A stretch of 64,000 bases of DNA from Sutcliffiella tianshenii (GCF_016908565.1 NZ_JAFBED010000003.1:248001-312000); one strand, 5' to 3'; counted from the stretch's first letter, positions 1 through 8,259 are shown. Numbers and translations: made by a program. The notes: a model not told the origin generated them from the sequence alone.

Positions 1-681
1 ATCACGCACTCCTTGTTTATGGTCCCAGTTTGGGCGATCCTGCTTTTTTTGCTGAGTATAATTATTTTAAAGAAAAGGGATTGGCGTTTTTTATGGGTCC
101 CGCTTATCGCTGTTTTCATACATAATACGAGTGATTTATTCAACGCATGGGGTACCGGTTATCTTGAGCCCTTTTCCTCGATGCGAATCACTTTTGGTAC
201 CATTTCGATCGTCGATTTTATGATTTGGTTCATCATTGCAGTAGGATTCTTTGCACGGCGATTATGGAAAAAGGAGCGCCATCTGCTATATCGTGTGGTG
301 TGGCTGCTCATCCTATTCCACGTCACCATCCAGACATTCCAAGGCTATCTCCTCTATAAAAGCTATGAGGATAAATACGATCAGGTTGCACTTTCTGCGA
401 GCTTCATCCCTTGGCATTACTCAGTTATAGGTAAGATCGATGATACTGTCATGATTTTCGATGACAGCCTGTTCACAAAGCCAACCTTGCAATATTCCCT
501 CGAATCTGCGGAAGATGCAGACCTCGAAGCGTTGTTTGCAGAAGTACCGGAAGCGAAAACCCTGTATGAGTGGTCGCCATTTGTCGTGATTGTGGATGAT
601 GACGAACGACTCGGCATCTATGATCCAAGGTTTTACCGGGATGGGCAATCGTTTCTGTTTGAGTTTTTGGAAAAAGAATGA
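1..681 (+). CDS. yfhP: YfhP-like membrane-bound metal-dependent hydrolase, 5' end outside window
   Basis: C-terminal part of a YdjM/YfhP-type (DUF457) integral membrane hydrolase. The reading frame is open from base 1 and begins ITHSLF, the end of the HRG-x-THS motif of this family, so the true start lies upstream and the TTG at 13 is not the start. Three or four hydrophobic segments cover about the first 120 visible residues, with a second polar motif HNTSDLFNAWGT in which His and Asp could bind metal. The last 100 residues form a soluble tail. Family members are about 320 residues; roughly 100 are missing here. YfhP in B. subtilis has no firmly established substrate. A strong terminator follows. 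Confidence 0.75.
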   Translation: MTHSLFMVPVWAILLFLLSIIILKKRDWRFLWVPLIAVFIHNTSDLFNAWGTGYLEPFSSMRITFGTISIVDFMIWFIIAVGFFARRLWKKERHLLYRVVWLLILFHVTIQTFQGYLLYKSYEDKYDQVALSASFIPWHYSVIGKIDDTVMIFDDSLFTKPTLQYSLESAEDADLEALFAEVPEAKTLYEWSPFVVIVDDDERLGIYDPRFYRDGQSFLFEFLEKE

Positions 682-721
682 TGTGTTGTTTTTTTAGCAT
701 TTCAAGGTGTAATTTCACAAG

Positions 722-776
722 GCTTCCTCAGGTTTCAGCAGATGTGTTGTGCTGAAACCTGAGGAAGCTTTTTTAT
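722..776 (+). terminator. Rho-independent terminator of the yfhP-like gene
   Basis: A perfect 19-bp stem (arms 722-740 and 750-768) with a 9-nt loop is followed by a run of six T. Confidence 0.93.
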
Positions 777-891
777 ACAATCTATAAAAAAATAAAAATT
801 TTCTTAGAAAAATAGTTTTTTTATGTATATAAATCTAGCAAACTGGGAATTACTATAGAAAATACAAAAAAAATTAAACGAGGTGCTGAAC

Positions 892-1056
892 ATGCTAGTA
901 GCAAAACGATATTTTTTAACTGATATGGAACGTGAAAGTGTAGAGCAAACGCTAATGGATAAAGGTCACCTGCGTCAGAACTTACTTAACTTAGACGATG
1001 AGGAAATTATTCATATATATCAAAAGATCATGGTGGACCAGCTCATCACCAAATAA
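892..1056 (+). CDS. Small conserved-looking protein, 54 aa
   Basis: ATG preceded by AACGAGGTGCTGAAC, a fair ribosome binding site. It encodes 54 residues beginning MLVAKRYFLTDMERE and ending VDQLITK, followed by two stop codons. The protein is acidic-amphipathic, with no signal peptide or membrane segment, and looks like two short helices separated around residue 25. It stands alone between two terminators, so it is its own transcription unit; the AT-rich 110 bp before it can hold a promoter. It resembles short Bacillus proteins that begin MLAKRY, but I cannot assign a family or function with certainty. The codon pattern, Shine-Dalgarno site and dedicated terminator make it a real gene. Confidence 0.75.
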   Translation: MLVAKRYFLTDMERESVEQTLMDKGHLRQNLLNLDDEEIIHIYQKIMVDQLITK

Positions 1057-1077
1057 TAAATTTTTTAGATAAAACAA

Positions 1078-1122
1078 AAGCGCCAAATCTTCCTTATGGA
1101 AAGGAGGATTTGGCGCTTTTTT
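1078..1122. terminator. Bidirectional terminator
   Basis: A 12-bp stem AAGCGCCAAATC/GATTTGGCGCTT encloses a 17-nt loop. T-rich tails on both strands let it end the 54-aa gene (+) and the 44-aa gene (-). Confidence 0.9.
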
Positions 1123-1153
1123 CATTTATGTTAAGGGGGGAGGAAACATAAAT

Positions 1154-1288
1154 TTATTGGGGGCTCAACCCTTTAATCAGGTCAAGCCTTGGCTTGCAAA
1201 CTTCCACTTTGATGCCTTTTTTCTTGTATTTTTCTACTATTTTACGTACATCGATACCTTTTTTCTCTTTCCCAGTCGTTTTTTGCAT
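1154..1288 (-). CDS. Small basic protein, 44 aa, downstream of htrA
   Basis: ATG at 1288 with the site AGAGGCGATCTAAACG upstream. The product starts MQKTTGKEKKGIDVRKIVEK and ends KGLSPQ. It is very lysine-rich, has one Cys, and has no signal peptide or membrane segment. It lies 27 bp after the stop codon of the HtrA-like protease on the same strand, so it is probably read through from that transcript, and the bidirectional terminator follows. I do not recognise the family. Position suggests the envelope-stress operon, but that is only inference. Confidence 0.65.
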   Translation of the reverse strand: MQKTTGKEKKGIDVRKIVEKYKKKGIKVEVCKPRLDLIKGLSPQ

Positions 1289-1315
1289 CGTTTAGATCGC
1301 CTCTATTCGTCGAAT

Positions 1316-2554
1316 TTAAAACATTTGTTTTACTAACGTCATTTCAGCTTCCTGCAATTGACCATTTCGATAGAACGATACTTTCATTTTGTCTCCAATT
1401 TGCTTTTCATTGTACAGGAATTTGCGAAGCCCTAATGCATCCTTGATTTCCTGGCCATCCAGCTTTACGATGACATCGTATTCCTTGAGTCCTGCCTTCT
1501 CAGCCGGAGACATTTTCTCTACGCCAGTGACAACGATTCCGTTTTCGACTTCTTCAGGAAGCTTCAATGTGGAACGCTGCTGTTCAAGTGGTACGTCTGA
1601 AAGGGATGCAAGACCGACACCCATAAATGGTCGCTGCACTTCTGCATGTTGCTCAAGATCCTCGATGATCGGTTTGACCGCTGAGATCGGAATGGCAAAT
1701 CCAAGACCCTCAATCGAAGACTGCGCAATCTTCATCGAATTGATTCCGATGACCTCGCCGCGAAGATTGATCAAGGCACCACCACTATTCCCAGGGTTGA
1801 TTGCTGCATCTGTCTGGATGACATCCGCTTCCCAATCTGCCTGGCCGTCCTGATTTATGTCAACGGGGATGATCCGTTCTTTTCCGCTGATGATGCCCTG
1901 TGTGACTGATCCGAAGAATTCAAGTCCAAGCGGATTACCGATTGCAATGACAGGTTCACCGAGAGTGATGGAATCTGAACTTCCGAAGGTTGCAACCTTG
2001 CTGACCTTAGAACCATCCACAGTGAGTACGGCAAGATCTGTCAGTGCATCACTGCCGACCACGTTTGCTTCCAATCTGCTGCCGTCTGCCATGCTGACCT
2101 CCACTTTAGAGGCTCCGTCTATTACGTGTGCGTTTGTGACAATGTATGCTTTACCGTTCTCTTTTTTATATACGACACCCGATCCGGTTCCCGCTTCTTT
2201 GGAAGATTGGGAAGGACGGGGATCAAATAGTGAATTTCTTCCTTCTTGTATATTTACTACCCCAACTACCGCATCAGAAACTTTTTCCACTGAACTTGTT
2301 ACATTTGTCTGGATCTGTTTAAAATCCACCTGCTCGGTCTGAATGTTGGATGTGGCAGTTTCCACAGATGGAGGAGTTTCGGACCCCTGACTTTCGTTAT
2401 CGATATAAAATCCCCAATCCATCAGGACCGGCAGCATGGAAACGACCCCAAGTGCCCCGACAATCCCTCCTGATACGGAAGCGACTACCACTTTACCGAA
2501 AGATTTGTCTTTTCTTGAACGTGTCTGGTTTACATGTTCATCGTAATATCCCAT
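1316..2554 (-). CDS. HtrA/DegP-type serine protease (S1C) with PDZ domain
   Basis: Membrane-anchored quality-control protease acting on misfolded proteins outside the cytoplasmic membrane. The 412-aa product has a short cytoplasmic N-terminus, one membrane segment (about residues 21-48), a linker, a trypsin-like domain with the triad H143 (TNAHVIDG), D173 (LTDLAVL) and S257 (GNSGGAL), and one C-terminal PDZ domain (about 310-405). The architecture matches B. subtilis HtrA, HtrB and HtrC; which one is orthologous cannot be decided by eye. It lies 114 bp downstream of a two-component system on the same strand. This recalls the CssRS-htrA/htrB link, although in B. subtilis the genes are arranged differently. 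The GAGGTGAAAAGGA site supports the chosen ATG. Confidence 0.93.
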   Translation of the reverse strand: MGYYDEHVNQTRSRKDKSFGKVVVASVSGGIVGALGVVSMLPVLMDWGFYIDNESQGSETPPSVETATSNIQTEQVDFKQIQTNVTSSVEKVSDAVVGVVNIQEGRNSLFDPRPSQSSKEAGTGSGVVYKKENGKAYIVTNAHVIDGASKVEVSMADGSRLEANVVGSDALTDLAVLTVDGSKVSKVATFGSSDSITLGEPVIAIGNPLGLEFFGSVTQGIISGKERIIPVDINQDGQADWEADVIQTDAAINPGNSGGALINLRGEVIGINSMKIAQSSIEGLGFAIPISAVKPIIEDLEQHAEVQRPFMGVGLASLSDVPLEQQRSTLKLPEEVENGIVVTGVEKMSPAEKAGLKEYDVIVKLDGQEIKDALGLRKFLYNEKQIGDKMKVSFYRNGQLQEAEMTLVKQMF

Positions 2555-2668
2555 TCCTTTTCACCTCATCTTGTATTTTTCAGAATCATCAATGAAATAT
2601 TCTATACTTATATTTAACCGCATTGTGATGAAAACAACCTTAAAGAAAAATTAGATTTTGATGAGAAA

Positions 2669-4084
2669 TTATTCGGAATGTTTTTCAATATCAAATTGCA
2701 GGTGGATGAGGGTCCATTCCCCTTCTTTACTGTCGGCTTCTATCAACCCGTTATAGTTGTGGACAATACGCTTGGCGATTGATAATCCCAAACCTTGGCC
2801 GCCTTTTTCCCTGCTCCGGGCTTTATCCACCCGGTAGAAGCGGTTAAAGATTTTTTCCAGGTCCTCCTTCGGTATGCCGATGCCATAGTCCATGATATGA
2901 AAGATGAATTTGTCCGCTTTTCGCTCTGCCATCATTTCCACCTTCCTGGATTCCATGGAATATTTCACGGCATTGTCAAGGAGGATGATCAATAACTGTT
3001 CTAAGTGTCGGTCTGCCATTTGTATCTTTATATCGTCTTTTAATCGGTTTTCAAACTCAAATGAAAACTCAGGATGCAGCAGGGTGAATTTCTTTAGGAG
3101 TTCTTCTATGACCGGGACCGGACTTATGACATCATCGCCGATCTCGAATCGGTCGGACTCAAGCCTTGTCAGCTCCAGCAATTCAAACACGAGCATTTTC
3201 AGGCGCTCCACCTCTTGCTGGGAGGCTTTCAATGATTCCTCAAGTACCTCGGGGTCATTTTTCCCCCAGCGATTGAGCATCGACAAGTGGCCTTCGAGTA
3301 TAGATATCGGCGTTCTCAGCTCGTGGGACGCATCCTCCACAAATTGCTTCTGCTTTTGAAAGGATGTTTCTACATCAGTCATCATCTCATTGAACATATT
3401 GGAGATGTCCGCAATCTCATCCTTCTCATTGCTATCTTGTGGCACACGCTCCTTGAACCCCCGCTTTTTGATGCGCTTCATCGTATCCGTCAGCGCTGCA
3501 ATCGGTTTGAGGAGCTTACGTGCTATTAGCATACCGCCTACACCACTTAAAAGGATGGCTCCGGCTCCAGCCGACCAGGTAACGAGGAAAATGAGTTTCC
3601 TGAGCCGCTCGTAATTTTTTAGATCCCTGATGATTTCTATGTATCCGATGAATCCGTTCGTAATGACCGGCTGGCGATGAATGAGATAATGCTTCCCGCT
3701 TACTTTCACATGTTCCAGATTATCGCTTTCAACCGGGGTCACAAGCAGCTCTTGTGGAAGGTTTGTCGCAACCGCCAGCACGAGGTTCCCATCACGGTCA
3801 ATGATCCGGATAAGTTCATTGGCTTCATTCACTTTTTCCAAAAAACCACTGCTATAGATGATTTCTGTGCGATCGACCAGAAAAGGCTTGTCTGCCAGGT
3901 AGGCTTGGACTTCGTTCATTTTGTCCTGTATATTCCGCTCCTCCTGGTCGATCATCCACGATCTCATCACATAGTATTGGATGGAATTATAGGTCACAAA
4001 TAAGATGAAAAGCACCAAAGACGACCAGAGGGTGATTTTCCATCGGATCGGCAGCTGATAAAAGAAGTTTGTCATTCTAGTCAT
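2669..4084 (-). CDS. Two-component sensor histidine kinase (ArlS/YkoH-like)
   Basis: Membrane sensor kinase of 471 aa. Two membrane segments (about 17-38 and 165-186) frame an extracytoplasmic sensing domain of about 125 residues. HAMP (187-240), HisKA with H254 in EDASHELRTP, and a complete HATPase domain with N, G1 (DYGIGIP) and G2 (GGQGLGLSIAKR) boxes follow. Its ATG overlaps the stop of the response-regulator gene (ATGA), so the two are translationally coupled and should be a cognate pair. The adjacent HtrA gene suggests envelope or secretion stress as the signal, by analogy with CssS. The sequence itself looks closer to ArlS/YkoH-type kinases, so the CssS identity is not claimed. Confidence 0.92.
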   Translation of the reverse strand: MTRMTNFFYQLPIRWKITLWSSLVLFILFVTYNSIQYYVMRSWMIDQEERNIQDKMNEVQAYLADKPFLVDRTEIIYSSGFLEKVNEANELIRIIDRDGNLVLAVATNLPQELLVTPVESDNLEHVKVSGKHYLIHRQPVITNGFIGYIEIIRDLKNYERLRKLIFLVTWSAGAGAILLSGVGGMLIARKLLKPIAALTDTMKRIKKRGFKERVPQDSNEKDEIADISNMFNEMMTDVETSFQKQKQFVEDASHELRTPISILEGHLSMLNRWGKNDPEVLEESLKASQQEVERLKMLVFELLELTRLESDRFEIGDDVISPVPVIEELLKKFTLLHPEFSFEFENRLKDDIKIQMADRHLEQLLIILLDNAVKYSMESRKVEMMAERKADKFIFHIMDYGIGIPKEDLEKIFNRFYRVDKARSREKGGQGLGLSIAKRIVHNYNGLIEADSKEGEWTLIHLQFDIEKHSE

Positions 4085-4761
4085 TTTCTCATCACATAAC
4101 CCGTCCCGCGTACCGTCTGGATATAGCTTTCACCGTCAGGTTTATCAATCTTGTTCCGTAGATATCTCACATATACATCCACCACATTCGTTTCTGCATA
4201 CGTTCCGAGCTCCCATACCTTTTCAAGCAGGAGCTCCCTGGTCAGGACCCGGTTGACGTTGGTCATGAAGACGACCAATAGATCGAACTCCCTTTTCGTC
4301 AGTTCGATCAACTCCTTGTCCCGGTGTACCGTCCTGGCATCAAGATCCACTTCCAGCTCCTGAAAGGTTAGGTTTTTCGTATTGGATACAGATTTTTTCC
4401 CTTCGAGTCTCCTTAGCAGTGCACGTATTCTTGCAAGCAGCTCCTCAATCGCAAAAGGCTTGGACATATAATCGTCAGCCCCGCTATCAAGTCCTGAAAC
4501 TTTGTCCATCACACTATCCCTGGCGGTCAGCATGATGATCGGCGTATCTTTTGCCGCACGGATCCTGCGGCACACTTCCATCCCGCTCAAGCCCGGCAAC
4601 ATCAAATCCAGAAGGATGACATCCCATTCTTCATTTATCGCTAAGTCAAGGCCCGCTCTTCCATCATACGCAGTGGCGATCGTGAAGCCTTCATATTGTA
4701 GTTCCAGCTCAATAAAGCGCGCCAGATTCTTTTCATCTTCTATTATAAGTACTTTACACAT
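4081..4761 (-). CDS. OmpR-family response regulator
   Basis: DNA-binding partner of the kinase that follows. The 226-aa protein has an N-terminal receiver domain with phospho-acceptor D52 (VILLDLMLPG), acidic pocket EDE near residue 9 and conserved K near 101 (MSKPFAIEEL). A C-terminal winged-helix domain ends in QTVRGTGYVMRK. I chose the ATG giving MCKVLIIEDE because GGAGGTGGAGAG sits directly before it; an in-frame ATG nine codons upstream would put this site inside the gene. It is probably the first gene of a regulator-kinase-htrA transcription unit. Confidence 0.94.
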   Translation of the reverse strand: MCKVLIIEDEKNLARFIELELQYEGFTIATAYDGRAGLDLAINEEWDVILLDLMLPGLSGMEVCRRIRAAKDTPIIMLTARDSVMDKVSGLDSGADDYMSKPFAIEELLARIRALLRRLEGKKSVSNTKNLTFQELEVDLDARTVHRDKELIELTKREFDLLVVFMTNVNRVLTRELLLEKVWELGTYAETNVVDVYVRYLRNKIDKPDGESYIQTVRGTGYVMRK

Positions 4762-4940
4762 CTCTCCACCTCCTAGTATAAGTGGCACCTTGCTTACAGT
4801 TTAATCTATTACCTTAAAATTCAATCGCAAAACTCCTATATAATTATAGTACCTAAAAACACGGGAGGACGGGATGAGAATTTGATGAGAATTAAAAATG
4901 TAATGATTGTAATTTTCCTGAAAAGAATGCGGTGGGACAT

Positions 4941-4972
4941 AAAAAAAGACCCGACATATTTGCATCAGGTCC
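4941..4972 (-). terminator. Terminator of the yhdN-like gene
   Basis: On the minus strand, stem GACCTGA/TCGGGTC (one G-U pair) with a 10-nt loop is followed by seven T. Confidence 0.75.
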
Positions 4973-5341
4973 TTACTTTAACCTTTCATCGATCCTGTTT
5001 TGATAATTCTTGAACACTGCCGAGTTCAGGTCCTTTTTCTTTTTTTGCATAAGCTGGTTGAAGCGGAGCTGCTTTTCATTCAATCTTACCTTCAGGCGGG
5101 ACTCCTCAAGGTCATCATGCGCCCCTTTGATCAAGTCCTCGAGATATTCAATCTCTGTTTTCAATTGTTGCTCCTCCATCATGCCTGAGTTTTTCATGAT
5201 TTTATATGCCATTCTCATTTCAGGCGGAACGTGCGACATGTCCTCCAATTCCAAAGGCTTCCCTAGGCCAGGCAAATTTTCAAATTCACCGTCTTCATAA
5301 GCTTTGCGAATTTTCTCTTCCGTTATTCGAAAAAAGTCCAT
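4973..5341 (-). CDS. DUF1992 (DnaJ-homologue subfamily C28-type conserved region) protein, YhdN-like
   Basis: A 122-aa cytoplasmic protein made almost entirely of the DUF1992 domain: MDFFRITEEKIRKAYEDGEF and the strongly conserved NLPGLGKPLELED at about residues 22-35. A helical, charged second half with coiled-coil character (65-115) follows. Members occur in many bacteria and in the eukaryotic DNAJC28 protein, but no J-domain is present here and no biochemical role is known to me. It is a single gene with the site AAGGGTGATGGG and its own terminator, back to back with the purine permease. Confidence 0.85.
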   Translation of the reverse strand: MDFFRITEEKIRKAYEDGEFENLPGLGKPLELEDMSHVPPEMRMAYKIMKNSGMMEEQQLKTEIEYLEDLIKGAHDDLEESRLKVRLNEKQLRFNQLMQKKKKDLNSAVFKNYQNRIDERLK

Positions 5342-5401
5342 CCCATCACCCTTTTCCTTCTTGTTACTTCTAGTATACCCGAAGAATTACAGTTTGATTG
5401 T

Positions 5402-5437
5402 GAATGTTTTCTGAACATTCAAACATAATGTTTTCAA
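5402..5437. promoter_or_regulatory. PurR-box-like operator region
   Basis: GAATGTTTTCTGAACATTC (5402-5420) is an inverted repeat containing CTGAACATT. It is followed by ATAATGTTTTC (5425-5435) in the opposite sense. PurR boxes of Bacillus contain CGAACATT-type half-sites as inverted pairs. Position just upstream of the -35 of a purine permease fits; the match is imperfect. Confidence 0.4.
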
Positions 5438-5446
5438 ACTTTACTA

Positions 5447-5475
5447 TTGTCGTTTTCTTCTTATAGACTTATAAT
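5447..5475 (+). promoter_or_regulatory. SigA-type promoter of the purine permease gene
   Basis: TTGTCG (5447-5452), a 17-bp spacer and a perfect TATAAT (5470-5475), 61 bp before the start codon. Confidence 0.75.
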
Positions 5476-5536
5476 ACTAGTTTGTGGGTCCTCTGAGACC
5501 GGGTGGGAGAGGGAAACTGAATAAGGTGTTTTAACT

Positions 5537-6832
5537 ATGCTTCAATGGATAAAGTCTTCTTTTGATTTGCCTGGCCATGAAACGACGCTTAAGCGTGAAA
5601 TGATGGCAGGCATGATATCATTCTTTACCATTGTGTACATTATTGCTGTCAACGGAACGATTCTTGCAGAAGCTGGAATCCCGATCGAAGCTGGAATAAT
5701 CGCCACGATCCTCACATGTGTAGTGGGTTGCTGGCTGATGGGATTCTGGGCGAATGCCCCGATCATCCTCGTTCCAGGGATGGGAATCAACGCAATGTTC
5801 ACTTATACATTGGTTCATTCCATGGGATTATCCTGGCAGGAAGCGTTGGGCGTAGTAGTGATTTCTGGGGTGATCGTAACCGTCATTTCGTTTACGAAGC
5901 TCTCTCAATTACTGCTAGAAGCAATTCCAAACTCTTTGAAGCACGCAATAACAGTCGGTCTGGGATTATTTTTAACCTTGATCGGATTGGAAAAAGGCGG
6001 CCTTGTGATCAAGGGCGATAATTCGCTGTTGGCACTCGGTGAGGTAACGAGTCCATATGTGATCGCTACCATCCTTTCTGTCATCCTTGCTGTTATTCTG
6101 TTCATGCGCAATGTGCCGGCCAACTTTTTGATCAGCATGATTGTCGGAACGGGTATTGCTGCGGCTTTAGGAGTGGTGAGCTTTTCCGATGTAGGGGGAA
6201 ATGCGTTGCCATTGGATACTTATGCTTCCTTATTCGGTGCCGTTTCATTTGCCAAGATTGGAGAGTTTACTTTTTTAGTAGCTGTCTTCTCTTTAACGAT
6301 GGTTCTCCTGTTTGAGAACATCGGGCTGATAAATGGTCACCTGAGTATGATCAAGCGTCCGGAAAAGTTCAAGCGTTCCTTCCAGGCAAACGGGATTTCC
6401 GTTCTTACGAGCGGACTCTTCGGCACAAGTCCTACTGTTTCTACAGTGGAAAGTGCTGCCGGCATTGCTGCTGGGGGACGGACTGGTGTGACAGCCATTG
6501 TGACAGGAAGCTTATTTTTGCTTTCGATCTTTGCGATTCCTTTCATCAAGATCATACCTGGAAGCGCGATTGCACCAATCCTGATCATCATCGGGGTGCT
6601 TATGCTGCAAAGCGTCAAACAGATCGACTTCCAAGATCTAACGGAAGGTTTCCCAGCATTTCTTGTAATTGTAATGATCCCATTCTCTTACTCTATTGCT
6701 GACGGAATTGCATTCGGATTCATTGCCTACCCACTGGTTAAACTGGCACTAGGCAAAGCAAAAGAAGTATCCACACCGCTCTATATCATCGCGGCGCTGT
6801 TCTTCCTGACATTCCTCACAAATGTGCACTAA
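5537..6832 (+). CDS. pbuO: NCS2/AzgA-family purine base permease (PbuO/PbuG-like)
   Basis: Proton-coupled uptake of purine bases (hypoxanthine, guanine or adenine in characterised relatives). The 431-aa protein has about 12-14 membrane segments and the family hallmarks: VPGMGINAMFTYT in TM3, the SPTVSTVESAAGIAAGGRTG substrate-domain motif near residues 294-315, and FENIGLING. Length and sequence fit PbuO (YtiP) slightly better than PbuG, but I cannot separate them with certainty. AAGGTG lies 8 bp before the ATG. A consensus SigA promoter and a PurR-like operator lie upstream; I see no purine riboswitch, unlike B. subtilis pbuG. A terminator follows directly. Confidence 0.88.
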   Translation: MLQWIKSSFDLPGHETTLKREMMAGMISFFTIVYIIAVNGTILAEAGIPIEAGIIATILTCVVGCWLMGFWANAPIILVPGMGINAMFTYTLVHSMGLSWQEALGVVVISGVIVTVISFTKLSQLLLEAIPNSLKHAITVGLGLFLTLIGLEKGGLVIKGDNSLLALGEVTSPYVIATILSVILAVILFMRNVPANFLISMIVGTGIAAALGVVSFSDVGGNALPLDTYASLFGAVSFAKIGEFTFLVAVFSLTMVLLFENIGLINGHLSMIKRPEKFKRSFQANGISVLTSGLFGTSPTVSTVESAAGIAAGGRTGVTAIVTGSLFLLSIFAIPFIKIIPGSAIAPILIIIGVLMLQSVKQIDFQDLTEGFPAFLVIVMIPFSYSIADGIAFGFIAYPLVKLALGKAKEVSTPLYIIAALFFLTFLTNVH

Positions 6833-6860
6833 TGATAGATTGTTCGTTTAAATATGTGAA

Positions 6861-6903
6861 AAAAATCCCTGCCAGGGGCCAGACCCCGGCAGGGATTTTT
6901 TCG
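6861..6903 (+). terminator. Terminator of the permease gene
   Basis: Stem AAAAATCCCTGCC/GGCAGGGATTTTT; the loop carries GGGGCCAGACCCC, a motif that recurs in other terminators of this window. Confidence 0.93.
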
Positions 6904-6941
6904 TTTATGTCGAAGCACCTGCATAATCACATGCAGACCCC

Positions 6942-7388
6942 TTATCTCACGAATGCTTCTCTTCTGTCGGAGAATGCGTCGACGAGCCATCTTGGGTGCA
7001 TTGGCAGTAGGTCGTGAGGGAGCCTGTTCGGTGCAAAGTAGTCGATTTCGATCAGGGCTTTGTTTTTCTTTTCTGTCGTTCCGCCTGTTATTTCCGCTTC
7101 GAAGTAGGAGGTGACGAATTGCACGAGTCTTCCATCGGGATACTCGAATGTCTGGGATTCGGGATCGGAATATACCCCGATAAGGCGATATGGATCGACA
7201 ATCAGGCCCGTGTCCTGATAGACCTCACGCACTGCTGCCTCCTCGACCGTTTCACCAGGCATGACATGTCCGGCAGGGATTGTCCATAAGCCGACATCCG
7301 CTCTTTTTTGAAGCAATATTCTCTTTTGTTTATCGAAAATTATCACTGCCACAGCAGGATACATACTGATTGGTTTTTGCTTATTCAT
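6942..7388 (-). CDS. Nudix hydrolase with altered Nudix box
   Basis: A 148-aa single-domain Nudix protein, expected to cleave a nucleoside diphosphate linked to another group; the substrate is not predictable. The Nudix box runs from about residue 40 (GHVMPGETVEEAAVREVYQD, then TG). The usual REUxEExG has become REVYQDTG, so the two metal-binding Glu are replaced by Gln and Asp. The rest of the fold is intact. The ATG has TAGGAGTATTCCT upstream. It is a single gene convergent with the permease. The change at the second Glu is conservative but Gln at the first could lower or alter catalysis. Confidence 0.85.
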   Translation of the reverse strand: MNKQKPISMYPAVAVIIFDKQKRILLQKRADVGLWTIPAGHVMPGETVEEAAVREVYQDTGLIVDPYRLIGVYSDPESQTFEYPDGRLVQFVTSYFEAEITGGTTEKKNKALIEIDYFAPNRLPHDLLPMHPRWLVDAFSDRREAFVR

Positions 7389-7589
7389 AGGAATACTCCT
7401 AACACAACGTTTTTACAATAGTCTATCGCGGTCCCCTTCTACTTTCAACGGAAACTACTTGCCATGATGAAAAATAGTTCATATAGACAGGTGAAACATT
7501 CCAAAATATGCATTTAACTGGTCAAAACTTCCCCATTTTAATATGTACCCCCATAAAACACGGAGCTGATAATCGATTATAAACAAAGG

Positions 7590-7622
7590 AAAAACCAGCG
7601 TGTCCATTACACTCGCTGGTTC
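7590..7622 (-). terminator. Terminator overlapping the end of the 105-aa gene
   Basis: Stem AACCAGCG/CGCTGGTT (7593-7600 with 7614-7621); the stop codon at 7607 lies in the loop, and a T-rich tail follows on the minus strand. Confidence 0.75.
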
Positions 7623-7924
7623 AACCCGTTCATCGTTTTGATTTCCTCTTTGGTGGTTTCAGTGCCCAGCTCATAGATGGTCACGAATATTTTGTCCAGA
7701 ATAAGCTGTTGCTTGTTCCGGTGCTCCTGGGTGCTTTTCTCATTCATCGGCTCCCGAAAGCCATCAAAGCTATATTCGGAACGGTTCAGCTCTTCAAACA
7801 GCACTTCGAGTTCCCGTATTTCATCATTCGTTGCAAGGACCTCATAATATTTCACCCTGTCATCGAAAGGTTCACGGTGTATCTTACCGGTTTCCATCGT
7901 GACATAGTATAGATACTTCTCCAT
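7607..7924 (-). CDS. Hypothetical protein, 105 aa
   Basis: Unrecognised small cytoplasmic protein. It starts MEKYLYYVTMETGKI, suggesting a short beta-hairpin. A region rich in Glu and Arg (residues 30-75) and a C-terminal helix with TTKEEIKTM follow. It has no signal peptide, membrane segment or Cys. The site CTGGAGGGAACCAATT precedes the ATG. It lies 36 bp after the 34-aa gene on the same strand, so the two are likely one transcript, with a terminator overlapping the 3' end of this gene. No function is proposed. Confidence 0.7.
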   Translation of the reverse strand: MEKYLYYVTMETGKIHREPFDDRVKYYEVLATNDEIRELEVLFEELNRSEYSFDGFREPMNEKSTQEHRNKQQLILDKIFVTIYELGTETTKEEIKTMNGLNQRV

Positions 7925-7960
7925 AATTGGTTCCCTCCAGATTCCAATTCCGAATATCGG

Positions 7961-8065
7961 TTATTGCGTTCTTGGGGTCTTTTTTCTTTCTTTGAAATAT
8001 TTATAGCCTTCCTTTGCCAGTATCGGCAACACTGCAATGAACACTCTACGAAATAATCTTCCCAT
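7961..8065 (-). CDS. Small cationic protein, 34 aa
   Basis: ATG preceded by the near-perfect site TTAGGAGGCGATATTC. The product MGRLFRRVFIAVLPILAKEG and a basic tail KYFKERKKTPRTQ form a short amphipathic hydrophobic helix flanked by Arg/Lys clusters. Such a peptide could sit on or in the membrane. It lies upstream of the 105-aa gene. I do not recognise a family. The strong ribosome binding site is the main support. Confidence 0.65.
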   Translation of the reverse strand: MGRLFRRVFIAVLPILAKEGYKYFKERKKTPRTQ

Positions 8066-8259
8066 GAATATCGCCTCCTAAGCTTTATACGATATATCTA
8101 CCCCTGCCCTTAAGAAATAAAACAATTTCCGGGACTAGATCTCCTACGAGCACATTCAAACACATTAATAGTTTGAATTCAAAACAGTTACATGATATAC
8201 ATTAGTTATACAGTTAATGAACATAAGCTGTACAAAAACATTTAAAAGGAGAGATTCTA

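Noticed and set aside
13-681. TTG at 13 as the true start of the first gene
   Set aside because: The frame is open to base 1 and the residues before it (ITHS) belong to the conserved HRG-x-THS motif, so the gene is cut by the window edge.
5476-5536. Purine or guanidine riboswitch before the permease
   Set aside because: The leader is about 55-60 nt and shows none of the aptamer core motifs.
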